DNA of 64,000 bases from Didymodactylos carnosus (lineage: Eukaryota; Rotifera; Eurotatoria; Philodinida; Philodinidae). The stretch lies in NCBI GenBank assembly GCA_905250885.1, contig CAJNOQ010000060.1, positions 1-64,000 on the forward strand. The letters are read 5' to 3'. The position numbers were made by a program, and so were the translations under genes. The notes beneath the pieces are model-generated. The model was given only the letters and a program-made list of their open reading frames with translations, was not told where the DNA came from and did not search any database. Below, in pieces: positions 10,024-23,245 of this stretch (the stretch's first letter is position 1; each line of letters begins with the position of its first letter).

Positions 10024-11309
10024 TATTAGTCTACTTCAATACGACGTTGTTAACTCTATATCCCGCAGTTAGCCATGAAAAGCCTTCTGTTGTGCATAGG
10101 CATCGAAAAACATTTCTACATTTGTTGCCAAGCGACAGACATATTAGTGAATTTAAAAGATCACAATAAAATCAGCAGAAATAAATGATAGCTTTTTTCT
10201 CTTCAATAAAATTCGGAGGTGGCACTACAGGTACCTCAGTCAAGAGCAGTAGAACGCAAACAACGGAAGAATAACACTTTGACTCGAGTGGCACATGTGG
10301 CAACACTGTCGTGGGACCTCGTCATCCAGCATGAGAAGCTAAAATAAAAATTCTACGTACGCGAAGGTGTCGGCATCATTTTCATATTAATTTGTTTTAG
10401 CCTTACCATCTAGTCATCTTTTTCGTGACAACCGATGTCTAACATCGCTACTAGTCATATAATACCTGTAAGTCTCTATCAGCGCAGAATTCTCTTTAAC
10501 TATTTGTCTAGTGTTTCAAGTGTATTTCAAATAAACTTCAATTCTCCCAAATTAGATGATTTTGGTAGCTAAGATAATCCAATGCTTTTTTTCAGAAGTT
10601 TTCAATTCACACTCAAACTCATGTAGTTTGATACAAACTTCTCACAGGACTCTTGTGGACTAGAGTCTTCAAAAGTCCCACATGGGTCCTACAAGAGTCA
10701 TAAGGAGCCCCTTAAAAGTCCCAACAGACTCCCTACGGGATCCCGTGACATGAGTCCTGGGGGAGTTTCAAGTAGGGCTCAAGCCTCACTTGATTTTCGC
10801 TACGAGAGGATTAGTTTAATCTATCTTGGGGTCTAGCATTTCGTTAAAACATGTAGTTTGACCGATACATGAAACCTCTTGACTTGAACAGTTTTATTTC
10901 TGTTTTGCATCGGAGAATGAACAGAGAAAACAGTTTTTCGGTTTTCAGGTTATTTCTTTATTGATTTTCCTGTTGTTTTTTTCTCGTGTTCAAAACAAAA
11001 TAGACTTTTGTTTTAGCTGATATAAAAACTCGATAAGGAGAGAAGAAAATAATTTGAGTTCAAAACACTCCGCCGCCTCTCGTTTAATAACATAGATATA
11101 TACTCAAACTTAATATAGATCTTTGTTCACATATCCTGCGTATATATTTTTTATAGCAATTTTTCTGAAAAATACTATGGACCATTACGTCAAAATAAAG
11201 AATAATTAAAATAACAAATTAAGAAAACAACAATATTAGTAACGCTTATATACGCGCACACATACAGATATCAAAGAACTGTACAATTACATATAAAAAT
11301 GAAAACAAA
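10024..11309. other. Gene-free spacer with an AGTCC-rich patch
   Basis: No gene. Bases about 10640-10800 form a GC-richer patch built from variants of GAGTCC/AGTCCC/GGGACTC, resembling patches at 21350-21480 and 22240-22310, so probably a degraded dispersed or simple repeat. The stretch next to 11310 should be the 3' UTR of the SH2 adapter. Confidence 0.45.
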
Positions 11310-13768
11310 TTACAGAAGGTCGTTTTCTGTCGAACGAAAAACAGGATCGGCTAATTTGACATGTTGAACACCTTTTATAGGTACTTCACATTGACTATAA
11401 TATTCAATCATTCTCGGTACAGTTGGAAATGGATGGGAACATTGACCAAGTATATAAACACCATTATTTGAACAAATTCGCATATGAACACAACCATTTA
11501 TAGTTCTAAACACAAATAAATCAGAGAAAATATGTTAAAGCAGTATGTTGTAATCAAAGGCAGAATAAATATTCCACTGTAGACGGGAGTATTTTTGTCA
11601 TTTATCGTTGAACAAGACAGTTATCTACCTTCGGGATGTTCTGAATATAAGAACCACAAAAAATCTCTAACTTTTATCGCTGGAGACAAAGCTAACTTAT
11701 GCATAATCCAAGATTTGTCGCCGTTCGCCAATTCAACTTTCGCCAATAGACATTCGCAATGGGCGAATGTCGAATGCGCATATACACACTTGTGAAAGAG
11801 CAATCGTAATAAAATCATTTTGGAGAAACTAACAACGTCATGTGCAGTGTGAAAAAATTAAGCACAAATCAAAGGTTGTTTAATAAAGGGAGGAGGCGAG
11901 AGAAGAAATTAATTCGCGCGAAGTGATAGTCTCTTATTTTTAAACATTCAATACGGACTACCAAATGGATACTGAGAATAGGTATTGACGAATGTTCACA
12001 CGACATTCGTCAATAGTTTAGGGGTATTAGCGAAAGGGGTATTACTCACTATTGGTGAATGTCAATTTGCGAATGTCTATTGGCAAAAAACGGCTTCATC
12101 ATAGTTAAACAAACTGAATCGTCATTGTCAATTTTAACTTACCGAATGGAAAGCGAATAATCATCTTTATTTCCACTTTCACTTTGTCGAACAAGAAAAC
12201 TTCCACATGGACGGTTATATAATAATGTTTCGGCTTTTCTACGTGGAAGTGAATAATGATACCAACTAGAATATAAGTAAGCATAAATGAAACATCGTTA
12301 AATATAAGAACATGATTTTAAACTTACAAATAACGATCAATCGGTAATTCCTTATCAACTGCGTTATTTTCTGTTGCTTTTATAATCAATGACGGAGAAG
12401 AACAACGTCCACGAAAACTCAGTTTATTTGTTTCTAATAGTGAAAAAAAACATCTTTTATATACATTATTTATTTCAAAGAAATATATAGCTCTAAAGAG
12501 TACGGACGAGGGGGAAGTTAGTAATTCCAAGCAGATAAATGCGAACTAATATCAAAGATACTAGCTAGTATGTAAAAAGAAGAAAGAAAGTTTTTTTTAC
12601 CAACAATTGTGTCTGCTTGATGCACATTGTTTATATTACAACATTTTCCCATAGTATATGGTGTGCGAACTACTGGTACTATTTGTGGAGGTGGTGACGA
12701 CGTACCTCGTTTTAATTTTAAATTATTTTCTATATGTAACACATTTTTTCCTAACAAGCCACTCGTTATTGCTGTAGTCGATGGAGATGATAGACTGCCA
12801 ATAAGGGATGTTTGCATGGCATCCCATGGACGTTCATATGATATTTCATTATTATTTATTCGTGATTGTTGATCGTGTTTAAGTGACGAAGAGGATGAAA
12901 TGGTTGAACGAGTTGAACTTAAACGTTTAAATTTTGATAGTGCTTCTTCAAATGAAAGTGGCCCGTTCACTGTTGTTGTTTGAATTTTATTTGGAAATGA
13001 ATCATTTGATGAAGATGAACGATTTGGTAATGGTGAAATAGACGAGGTTGTTGATAATGTGGATGTATTACTTTTAGACTGAAGAGGCGATTGTTGTTGT
13101 TGTTTATTTTCGATAACGAGACAGTTTTCAATTTTAACTGTTAACGGTTGATGTTGTTGTGGTTTATCCGTCGAACCCGAAAACATAAATGAACGGCTTG
13201 TATCTGTACAACGTAACGCATGCGCATTTAAACAAAAAGCAATTTTTTTCAATGATGGATCAATTTCAGTTCCAGGTCCATAGTAACACGTTGATTTCAA
13301 GCCACCTGGAGGCAATGGAGGAATCGGAGGTTGTGTTTGTATGTGAAATGAGTTTTTTGATGTACGAGCAGATCGTGTACGATAAAAATTGTTACTATTA
13401 TTGATGGATAAAGATAAATTTGATGTTTCAGGATGTAATAAAGCATTAGCCGATAAACTCATTGGCTGTAGTTGTTGTTTCGTTTCGATAATGTTTTGTT
13501 GACGAAATGTTGATGGTGATGATTCATTCGACAAATTTCGAGTTATTAAATTTGTGTGGGCTGGAGAAGAAGGTGTTGATTGTTTTTGTTGTTGGTTATT
13601 TGTTAATAATTTTAATTTTTCTTCTTGTGATTTGAGATCCCATGGTGCACAATAACTAACTGGTTCTTCTGCAGTTGGATGCTTTGAAAATATTCGTGAA
13701 TTGATAACAGGTTGTGCAACAGTGGTACTCATTGATAATGGTGGAATGCGAATGCAATCTTGATGCAT
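11310..13768 (-). CDS. SH2 adapter of the SHB/SHD/SHE/SHF family, four coding exons
   Basis: Coding exons (minus) are 12601-13768, 12328-12433, 12143-12265 and 11310-11505, giving about 530 residues. The long first exon encodes a low-complexity Ser/Gln/Asn-rich region with short family motifs: APWDLKSQEEKL near the N-terminus, FEEALSKFKRL, and YERPWDAM near residue 310, a likely tyrosine phosphorylation site. The last three exons form a C-terminal SH2 domain beginning DRYFWYHYSLPRRKAE, with the phosphotyrosine-binding arginine in GSFLVRQSES, then DYSLSIR, YILGQCSHPF and LPIKG-like VPIKG; this end is diagnostic for the SHB group. Such adapters couple activated receptor tyrosine kinases to downstream signalling. 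The start chosen is the first in-frame ATG after an acceptor-like TTTTAG at about 13806, so a 5' non-coding exon probably lies upstream. The intron 11506-12142 contains a MITE-like element. Confidence 0.88.
11720..12094. mobile_element. MITE-like inverted-repeat element in the SH2 adapter intron
   Basis: A roughly 375-bp stretch bounded by GCCGTT and AACGGC. Inside these ends lies a strong inverted repeat: CGCCAATAGACATTCGCAA near 11740 and its complement near 12066-12085. Variants of CATTCGTCAATAG recur internally. No transposase frame and no clear target duplication are visible. It looks like a non-autonomous DNA transposon or foldback repeat; the superfamily is undetermined. Confidence 0.5.
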
Positions 13769-16700
13769 GAAATTCAAAGGAATATCAATTAATCTTGTTC
13801 AATCTAAAAGTGAAAGGAAAATGTATCAAGTATATAGTCAGTAAGAAAAATGAGAACAAAATTTGTAGATATTGACTTCTGACATCAAGTGTACTACTTA
13901 AACAGTAATTTATAATCCATAATAAATTTTGCTGAGTTTACACATAGAGACACCAGTAAAAACACTTGTTTTCTTGATTTCTAGCAGGTTTCTAAGATAT
14001 ATTTAAATTGCAAATCGCCTTTAAACGCTAACTATTATTATCAATATTGAAATTCAAGGGTAATTCTATTTGACTTTTGCTATCAGATAATAAAATCTAT
14101 CTCGTCAATCTATTAAAGTCATCTACTTAAGAGTTTGTAGTTTATACTCTCTAGATAAGAGTATGTTCTATCTCTTTATCGTTCAAAAAAACTTTAAGTA
14201 ACAATCTTTTTTATTGATTAGTTGAAGGATTTGTATTTTAATCAACAAAGACATTATATACCTTTCTATTGTGAATATCTATCCATCACACATATGTTAA
14301 TAAACTAGAATATGTATGGATATGAAATAAGCGGACAGCTGTTTTCTGTTTTTGTACCAGCGAGTAAGAGAAAGGAAGGAAAAAAAATTCAGCTGACCAT
14401 ACACTACTGATAGAGAAAACGAGGCTATTTTACTCGAGATTTTGTCAAACGCCCTCATGTCATTGCACACATATTCCATCATTTTTCTAACTGATTTCAT
14501 TCATTATTCAATGAAAAGAAGACAGACAGACAGACACAGAGAGAGAGAGAGAACAAGACAGTTCCACGCTACCTCCTCATCTTTTCCTTTGCTACTTCAG
14601 CTCCATCTGATGACCGATACAATGTATGTGATAGAACATTTTCTTTTCACTTTTGAGTCGATGATGAACTTGACCATGAGTATAAAAGAAAAAGAAAAAA
14701 AACGTTGCTCTAGTTTGTATATATAAATATATGTGTTGAGCATTTTATTGTTGTTGTTAAAGAACAGACAATATGGAACCACATTTTCAACTCGATTTTT
14801 CTTTGGTTTATCTTCATCTCTGTCATGTAAACACACTTAATTTAGAATGCAAGTAAAATTTTATTCAATATCGTTCGGTGTCGGCCTGATCCTCGAACCA
14901 AAGATTGTCACTGCATCTTAAATTTAAAATTCAACTTAGTCAAAAATAGATCGAGCAAAGATTGTATATCTTGACCTATACATTTCTAATATATAAAATA
15001 TTCCATCTCAATATATACTTAATAATCGGCACGATAATGAGAAAATAATAAAAATCAAAATAAGAAATACAGAGAAAAATGATCATACACACTTTTACAC
15101 AAAATATTAATTTTTTTTGTACGTTTAGAATATGTATGTGCTAATGCGTCTATCTTCAATCATTGAACACTATCGTCATATACACCTATCAAATTGAAAT
15201 CAATGCTATCTATCTACATCGGTGAAGAAAAACCTCGTCAGTAATCAATTCCTATTACTGTGATTTTAAGAAAAAAAGACGTACTTGACAGTTTTTTAAT
15301 CCCAAAATAGGGAATCAAACTGTCAACAAATTTTCCCGCTGATAAAAACTAGGCAAAAAAAAATTCGTAGCGAGACAACAACTCTCGCCGTTTAATCTAC
15401 TACTATTGCTTCACAGAAACAGAATGTATACGGAATTCGATTTTTCTATCATCAAAGAAGATTAAGATATGGATTGAAATTCAAGTTTGTATATAACATT
15501 ATCACACATTCTAAAAGATAATTTGAATAAAAAGACTTGAGCCTGTTTGAAATGTCTATTATTTTTGTAGTTAATAATAATGCTTAATATTAATTTTTGA
15601 TTCTTCTAACTGTTGTTGTAACCTATTAAAATAGTCAGCATAAATAGAGAATTGCTAAAATATTCTTACTTTTCCATTATTTCCATTTTACTTTTATCAC
15701 AATGTTATGAAATTATTTACATAATATCTTCAGATTCTTTATTGAAAACTTAAATCATGTAAATTTGTTCATTTTCAGTAGAAAAATAATAATTGTTGCA
15801 ACGTGTTCGATTACCTTGTGTAATAATAATAGTTGTACTATCTTATTCTAGTAATTTCTACGAAGAAAGAACATGTACACACTTTACTTATTATGTAATA
15901 ATATATAATACTCAATTCTGATCTGCATGATGTTGAATACTAAGTAGACTAATATACATCCATATACATATATATATACATCGCACTAATTCTTTTTCGA
16001 GTTTTAAAAACTAAACATCAATTCGAGCTATATTATTTTGTTCTTTCTTTTCAATCAACCAAACATTAATACTTGTCCCTCTCTATCCCACTCATTTTTT
16101 ATTTTATGCGTCATTTTCACCAGAAATCAGAGTGAAACCGATAAGTTTTGAACATTGAAAATATTAGAAAAGACTAGAGAAAAAAAAAGAATTGTCAAAA
16201 AAACGCCTTATTTTCTCTCTTTCATCATATCTATTCTATTTTTTCATACCATCATCATCATCATCAAAAAAAAAAAAAACATTTTGTATTCAATCGTTGA
16301 TATATATATATTATTCGGGTTTCGTCTTTTCTTCATATGCACAACATTTTACATACACACATCTAGTGAAATGTGTCAATGAACGTTTTTGTTAATCGAA
16401 ATGTCCATATATATAGAGAGAGAGAGAAAGACAGAGAGAAATAAAGAAAGGGACAAAGCTATTAATAAGACAAGTCAGATGAAAGAATTTTCACAAATGT
16501 TTTGGCTTGGTTTCTTTTAAAAGAAACATAATACTCTTTAGTGAATGATGGTGATATGTACAAAAAGAAAAAATTAATCCAAATCAATCACAATCATTTG
16601 TACTATTAAATGTTGAAATAGAAAAATTGACAAAAACGGCAAAAATTTTAACTGCCTTTCAAACTACAATAATTTCATTTCTTATATGTTTAATAGAAGA

Positions 16701-17141
16701 AAAAATATCGTACACATTTAATTTTTATAACTGAATATATATGTCAGTGTTTATAAGTCTTAATTAGTTTAAAATTAGAATTTATCAATCTATTAAATGA
16801 AATTTTTGAAAAACTGTGTGTATTTTTTTTCTCTCTCTTTTTTTGCACAAAACAGTTGTTTGCGTGACGATCTAAATAATTATTAAATGTGAAAATTCGT
16901 AGTTATTAGCTTGAAGAAAAATTCTGTCAACAATAATGATCGATTAGTGGTTCATACATGCAACTTGTTAAAGAATAATAATCGAATTTTCATAAAAACT
17001 AACTAACAGCCGTATCAAAAATAAATAATATTTTTATATGTTGCCTTGCCTGTCATACTAAGAAAAAAAAATTCTCTAGAGACTTTTTACTTATATCTAC
17101 ATATCCTATCTTTCGTTTTTTCTTATCTCTGTGATATGAGC

Positions 17142-17173
<32 letters not shown>

Positions 17174-20100
17174 GTTATATCGATATTTCGTTATAATGTA
17201 CATAAAAAAAAGTGAAATAACAAAAAAAAAACGAATGTTTCATACTTACCAATCTTAATTGAATCGATAGGTACACGATATAAGTCAATATTTTGTCATT
17301 TGAAAGTATTTTCTTGATTAATTTCAATTAAAGTGTCTTGGGGATTTCCATGTTCAAGTATAGACGTCTAAAATAGGCAATAAATAACGTCTCGACAATA
17401 GAGAAATAGAAAGAAGTGAATGTTCTGAAAAAAAAAATCTCTTCAAATAGCTAGACAAATTGCTGTTAGCTCATGATCAAATGAGTGTGTAAAATATTTT
17501 TACAAATTGTATATCATTCGACTTTTTTCTCATCTTTAAAATATTTTATTTTTTTATTTTGATGATTTGTATATCATGACTTCTAAAATAAGGACGTAGA
17601 CTATACACTAAACAAGATTTAATTTCAACTGAATCTCTCGTTTTCGCTTTTAATATTTATAATATAATAAAACATGTTTAGTATAGGCTAAATGTGCAGC
17701 TTTTGTATGTCGTTATCAATACTAGGATTTTATAAGTCTATAAAATATTTATTATTATACCATTTAAAATAGCTAAAAATTTCTTCTTTCTTCTTTTTCT
17801 CGTCATAGAATATTACTATTTTTGTTTCTCTACATTACTATTGTCATTTATTATTATTATTATTATTATGAAAAAAGACAGAATTGTAACAATAATATTT
17901 ACAGTTGTTAGTCGAATAAATCAAGCAATTACAATTATGAACACTAACAATCGGGATGATTCAAAAACAATATTAAAACTTAGACATTTTATTCTCGATA
18001 TATGAAGAAGAAGAAAAAAATTTAGCTGATCAGATAAATTTACAAGAATTCAATATAAAAACACACACACACACACTGCGTGCACATTTTATGATCCGAC
18101 TTTGATAAAAGAAAAAAATGTCGATTATATGTTTTCCATATCATTACACAAAACAAAACAAAAGAAAATAAATAAAAAATAAAGTTTTAGATATATGTCA
18201 TACTGGAAATGCTAAAGCTCAAAATCGTATTTTTTTTGATATTTTCTTCTCTCTCTTTTTTCTTTTTTTTGTATTATTATTATGAGATGACATTGTGTTT
18301 CTCGTGAGATGACAATAATTCGAGACAAAGATGGTAACAAGAATTATAGATATTATCAAAACTTCACTTAAATACACTTACAGACATCTATGGAATCTTA
18401 AGAGAAATACAAAAAGAAAAGAAAAGAAAATTCACTAACTTCTAAGAATGATGCTTGCATTCATGCGCAACATTTAAATGTCTAACATCGACTAAATCTC
18501 TTTTAAAGATTTGTCTTAAATGTCAACAAAAATTTTTCTTTTTTTTTTAATATTTTCTATTAATAGAAACAAAACAATAGAAAACTCTAAAAATATGGGG
18601 TATAATACTTATTTTGACAAATCCAACGACTATTAAAACAAACAAATAAATAAACATTTGTTTATCTATTACAGAAACATTAACGTTGAAAATTAACAAG
18701 TTTAAAAAATAAAATGATAGTAAAAAGTAGTTATACTCGTGGATAATTTTTCGAAAATTTCAGTCTAACTGATTTAAAATTGATGGTCACATTTTTTTTT
18801 TGTCTATACCTTGTACAAACATATAATTCTTGATTAAGCTTGTTTATTCAACAAGTTTATTAACTCAACTATATGTGTGTTCATACATGTAAAATTGTGA
18901 TTTATTTCTCATTTCTTGATGATAAAACTCAAGTATTATTTTGTACATAAATACAATAGAGACAACAACAAATACTTAATATGATCAATATACAATGAAG
19001 AATGTGTGATAATTAGACAAATATTGATTTAAATAGGAAAAAACAGTCTATACAAAAGGATAAGCAAATTTATAATAATGATAATGAAGAAGATAGATAT
19101 TGTGGGTGTGCTTTTAAACAATTGACAATTCTATTTTGTTTACAGAAATTATGTAGCTAATCGAACAAAAAAAGTATTTGCTGTGTAGGCAACGCGTATA
19201 GACACATGTAATAGATAAAAAATAATAAGTTAAATTAAAATAAAAAATATGTAGAAATATCAACTTTAGTTATTAATATATTTACTAGCAAATAACAAGG
19301 AAGAAATGTATACAATACTCTTTTTTTTTTTGTTTGAAGACCATTTACTGACTGACAAGGACTATGCGAAAAAATATCAAGTTCAACGTTATCATTTCGC
19401 CTCTATCAATCAACTCAAGGATATTAACGAAGATAAATGCTTTTACATTCGTACTAATGGCACGGGTGGGATCTTATTCAACTAACGATGAACGATATAT
19501 TAGTTGATTATAGATTATTGCTTAAAAAAAAATTGTCTTTACCAACTGCGATTAATCTAACAGCTGTTTAAATGGACAATAGAAATCTGATTGAAAAAAA
19601 CAAATTATCCTGTTTGTACTGTTTATCGTCTATCATCATGAATAATATTCAACTATATCCCATACACTGATTGTATAATATCAAGAAAACTTGACAATAG
19701 AAATAAAACAACAAACTATAAAAACTATTTCTAAAAATAATAGTCGAACAAAAAGGAAAGTATTTACTATCTATCAGATTTATCTAGTTTGAGAGATAGA
19801 TTGCTTTTTGATTCTCTATTCTATTAAATCAGAGTACTTTTTGGATTGATTATACAAATAGACCTCTGTATCTACACATCTCATCAATTAACCATTGACC
19901 ATTTAGTATAAAATAGTTATTTTACCATGACCTTCAATTGTAAACTACGTGACATACGTGATAAAATGTTTCAACATATTAAGCAAAAAAAAAAACAAAA
20001 CCTTTTTATGTGTTTGTACGAAGATTTAATAGAGTGTCCGATTAACTTTTTGAGCAATCATTTCATAAAAACGAAAAAATTTCAATGATAGTAATGATTT

Positions 20101-20720
20101 AAGACTCTAAAAGAAAGCGGATGTTATCAATAGGCACACACGACAAAAATTGTTTACTCTTATCTTCTCGACTTTTCGTAAATTTTTCCTGATGAAGTTG
20201 ATTATCTGATCAAAATACCATAAAAAAAATAACACTGTCACGCTTAATGGAAAAGGAACTTCATATTTGAAACGTTTCACGTGTATATTATAGATGGGTA
20301 AAGATAGAGGTAACGCACATTTTTAAACGACAGACAGAGCATTTTTACTGCTTAGTAATATATAAGAACTAAAACAATGTATTTAGACAGTAACATAAGA
20401 AAAAAAAAGAAAGAAAAAACAGTAGATTTCTGTACCTGTTTATTCAAAAATGTAGTTTCAAAACAAATGTCTGACTATTTTGCTGGATGATGGCTTGATA
20501 CTAGACGCATTCTGTAAGGTGTGGAATGAATAAACAACATAGATAATATAGTAAACGCCTTATTTTTTTTTGAAAATGTGTTAGTTCAGCATGAGAACTG
20601 AACGAAGAAGAAATTATAAGTGCTCTAATCGACCACCAAAATCAAAAACAAAGAAATAGATTTTTTTTTCTTTTCTCATTCTGTTCTACTGCTATATGGT
20701 AACAGAGAGATTGAAGAGAA
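13769..20720. other. Gene-free AT-rich block with many microsatellites
   Basis: Nearly 7 kb upstream of the SH2 adapter without a supported gene. Simple repeats include (GACA)n/(GA)n at 14520-14552, (GA)n at 16413-16440, (ATC)n at 16251-16266, (GA)n at 17142-17166, (TTA)n at 17848-17869 and (AC)n at 18060-18076. A small hairpin (TTGACAGTTT...AAACTGTCAA) lies at 15285-15326. The composition suggests a long 5' intron or regulatory region of the adapter, or a long UTR, but no splice-linked exon could be identified. Several short frames here are repeat-derived. Confidence 0.5.
17142..17166. repeat. (GA)n microsatellite
   Basis: A nearly pure GA dinucleotide run of about 25 bases, the longest of several in this block. 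Confidence 0.9.
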
Positions 20721-20780
20721 AGGCATTTCTGAATGGTTAAGATGAGTAGCTAATCGGATTCATGGATGGAAGATTTACAA

Positions 20781-21234
20781 TACTGCAAATTCATGGGTCA
20801 AGATACGCAAGGACTGAAAGTTAAACCCAAGTAAATTTGAAAAAGAAAAGTCCATGATTTTCTACCTACTTTTCTCTGAATCACACACAAAATTCGTTCC
20901 ATCATTGAGAGTAAGGTCTGTGAAGTATACAATCACAGGCTTTTCAACCCGGAAGCTGTCAGTCAGTTCCGTAATTTTTCACGCATTTTACTCCATAATC
21001 TCACGGAACTGACTGACAGCTTCCGGGTTGAAAAGCCTGTGATTGTATACTTCACAGACCGTACTCTCAATGATGGAACGAATTTTGTGTGTGATTCAGA
21101 GGAACTTCCTCTGAATCAAAAGTCCATGATTTTTTACCTACTGAGTAGGTAAAAAATCATGGACTTTTCTTTTTTCAAATTTACTTGGGTTTAACTTTCA
21201 GTCCTTGCGTATCTTGATCCATGAACTTGCAGTA
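20781..21234. repeat. Large foldback (inverted repeat, arms about 190 bp)
   Basis: The left arm, 20781-20972, and right arm, 21003-21234, are reverse complements with few mismatches around a loop of about 30 bases. The right arm is about 40 bp longer because it contains two further nested palindromes: GATTCAGAGG...CCTCTGAATC and a near-perfect 51-bp palindrome at 21118-21168. Arms carry no coding potential and no short terminal repeats typical of a transposon. The nested structure fits repeated template switching or a foldback element; transcription through it would give a long hairpin RNA. Confidence 0.9.
21118..21168. repeat. Nested 51-bp palindrome
   Basis: Starts AAAAGTCCATGA and ends TCATGGACTTTT around a central CTACTGAGTAG. 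It lies within the right arm of the larger foldback and is absent from the left arm. Confidence 0.9.
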
Positions 21235-21558
21235 TGTAGAACATTAATTTTCAGTGAGTAACCAGTCTCCTGACGATTAGCGTTTCTAATGAGAATTACA
21301 GTCAGAATCCTAATCCACTTTCCCTGGAAAAATCATGGAAAAATTGCACAATCTCTCGTGAGTCCTCAGGGAGTCCCTGAAAATTCCCACGGAATCCTTA
21401 ATAACTGTAAAACGTCTCCTCTTTTCAAAGAGTAAAAGAAAGAAAAATAATCCCGAGTCCTGAGGACTCCCTCCGGATTTCTTATGACAATGCACAACAT
21501 ATTCACCGTTTTGTTTTGCGCCTGTAGAAGTATATCAAAAGTGAAAATTTCGACGAAA

Positions 21559-22142
21559 CGGCTTGTCCACGTAATGCGACACTTCGCTGATCAAGTTTAT
21601 AAAAAAAAAATTTTCGCTTTCGAAAATTTTGAATACATCACTAGATGTAATTTTTAATTCTAAGAACTCGTTTAAAACGCTTTTTCGATAAAAATTGGTT
21701 TTTGAGTCTCAAAACCGGTTTTTGAACATTTCAAAAATCGGATTTTCTATTTTTAGCCGAGAAAGTTTTCGAAAAATAAAGGTCCCTTAAAACCACTCGA
21801 CAAAAATAGTGCGTAACATCGTTACGAAAAACGTAACGCCGTTATGTGCTCTACAATTTTTGTGCTAAAAACTTTTCATTATAATTTTTACCTTTGTCCT
21901 GATTCACGTTTTTGGTGATAGCACTCGAAAAAAAGGGTCTTTTTTCGTAACGCCGTTACGGCCTACAAAAACCGTTCTCAAAAGTCGAGACTTCATCCAA
22001 AAAATTTCATTTTTATACCGTAAATGGGGGTCGACGAGTTGCATCGAATGGCGTTTAAATGAGCTTTTTAACTATTTTAATTTCCGAGATAATTTCATTT
22101 TAGTGCGTCCAAAACGTAACGCCGTTACGTTTGGACAAGCCG
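21559..22142. mobile_element. TIR-bounded non-autonomous DNA element, about 580 bp
   Basis: The left end CGGCTTGTCCA and right end TGGACAAGCCG are perfect inverted repeats, and GAAA flanks both sides (21555-21558 and 22143-22146), a possible 4-bp target duplication. The palindromic motif GTAACGCCGTTACG or close variants occurs several times inside. No long reading frame is present. It is probably a MITE; the superfamily is unassigned. Confidence 0.65.
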
Positions 22143-22146
22143 GAAA

Positions 22147-23245
22147 ACTCTTTTTTCCAGATTAATTTTATTTTTAGATTAAGTGCCAGCATGCTCTTGT
22201 ATGCGCCTCGTCGGAGTTTCAGGAAAGTGGACTAGGGTAGTGATTTTTATAGTGACTCCCTTGAAAGTCTCTATGAATTCCCTGAAAAATCCCTTAGAAC
22301 TCCTGGGGTGTTTTTCATGTAACGTACCGGTACACTCTGTTTCGGAGTCGAAAGTGTACGCGTACATTCTGTTTTTCAAAATAAAGTGTACAAAAATTGA
22401 AAAGCCTCATAACGTTAAAATATAAAAGGTTTTGTTTCAACTGTCTGGTTTTCATCCTACTTTCTGTAAAGCCAACAACGGTATTCTTCATGTCTCACAC
22501 TGAATGAACCATATGAGTATGTTAAATACAATGATTCTAAGTGCTTTTCCCAAGGTTTTGAAAAAGTTTGTTTTCGACGAGGATCACAATTCTTGTTTGC
22601 TATTTTGCATCATGTAGATATCAGCGAATTATTTTTTTCTCCTTCAATAGTAGTGATTGCGAGGCCAATCTCAGTCCCAAGTCAGATGTTGATTCGTTTT
22701 GTTTATATTCGAAAGTATCTGTCTGTTCACTCTTTTCTTTTTATGGCAAGGACAATGCAGAAGACGATGCTGATTCTGTCGTTAAATTTTTTAGAACAAA
22801 GTATCCAACGTTGACTTTTTATTATCACTAGTTACATATTTATTTCATCTAAAAATGTATACGATAAAATTAAAAAAAAGTATTTTAAAAAATTGAGTAA
22901 TATAACATTTGTCAAGTTTCTCCGAGATTTCAGGGGACAGTGCCATTTCTGTTTTAGTGATATAGTAAATGTAGTATCATTTTCTTAATTTGGATAGGAC
23001 AGATATGAAGCTAATCTGAGATATTCTTCTTTCGTTCTGTCTTGTTCTACCACTACTCATCTATTGAGATCATGAATGCCAGTCTAGATATTAGAGATGT
23101 AGACAACACGGTAACACCTCTATCTATTGAACTGAATCGTTGATCGTTAGCAGTAGGCCACAAATCGTATGCACGAATGTTTTGAAAACAGCGCTATATT
23201 CTCTACATAAACTGGTAAAAACCTGCAAAAAAAACATCAGCAATT
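22147..23245. other. Gene-free stretch with degraded repeats
   Basis: An AGTCC-type patch at 22240-22310 and a GTAC-rich palindromic stretch at about 22320-22370 are the only structures seen. Two short plus-strand frames at 22568-22831 lack recognisable features. Confidence 0.4.
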
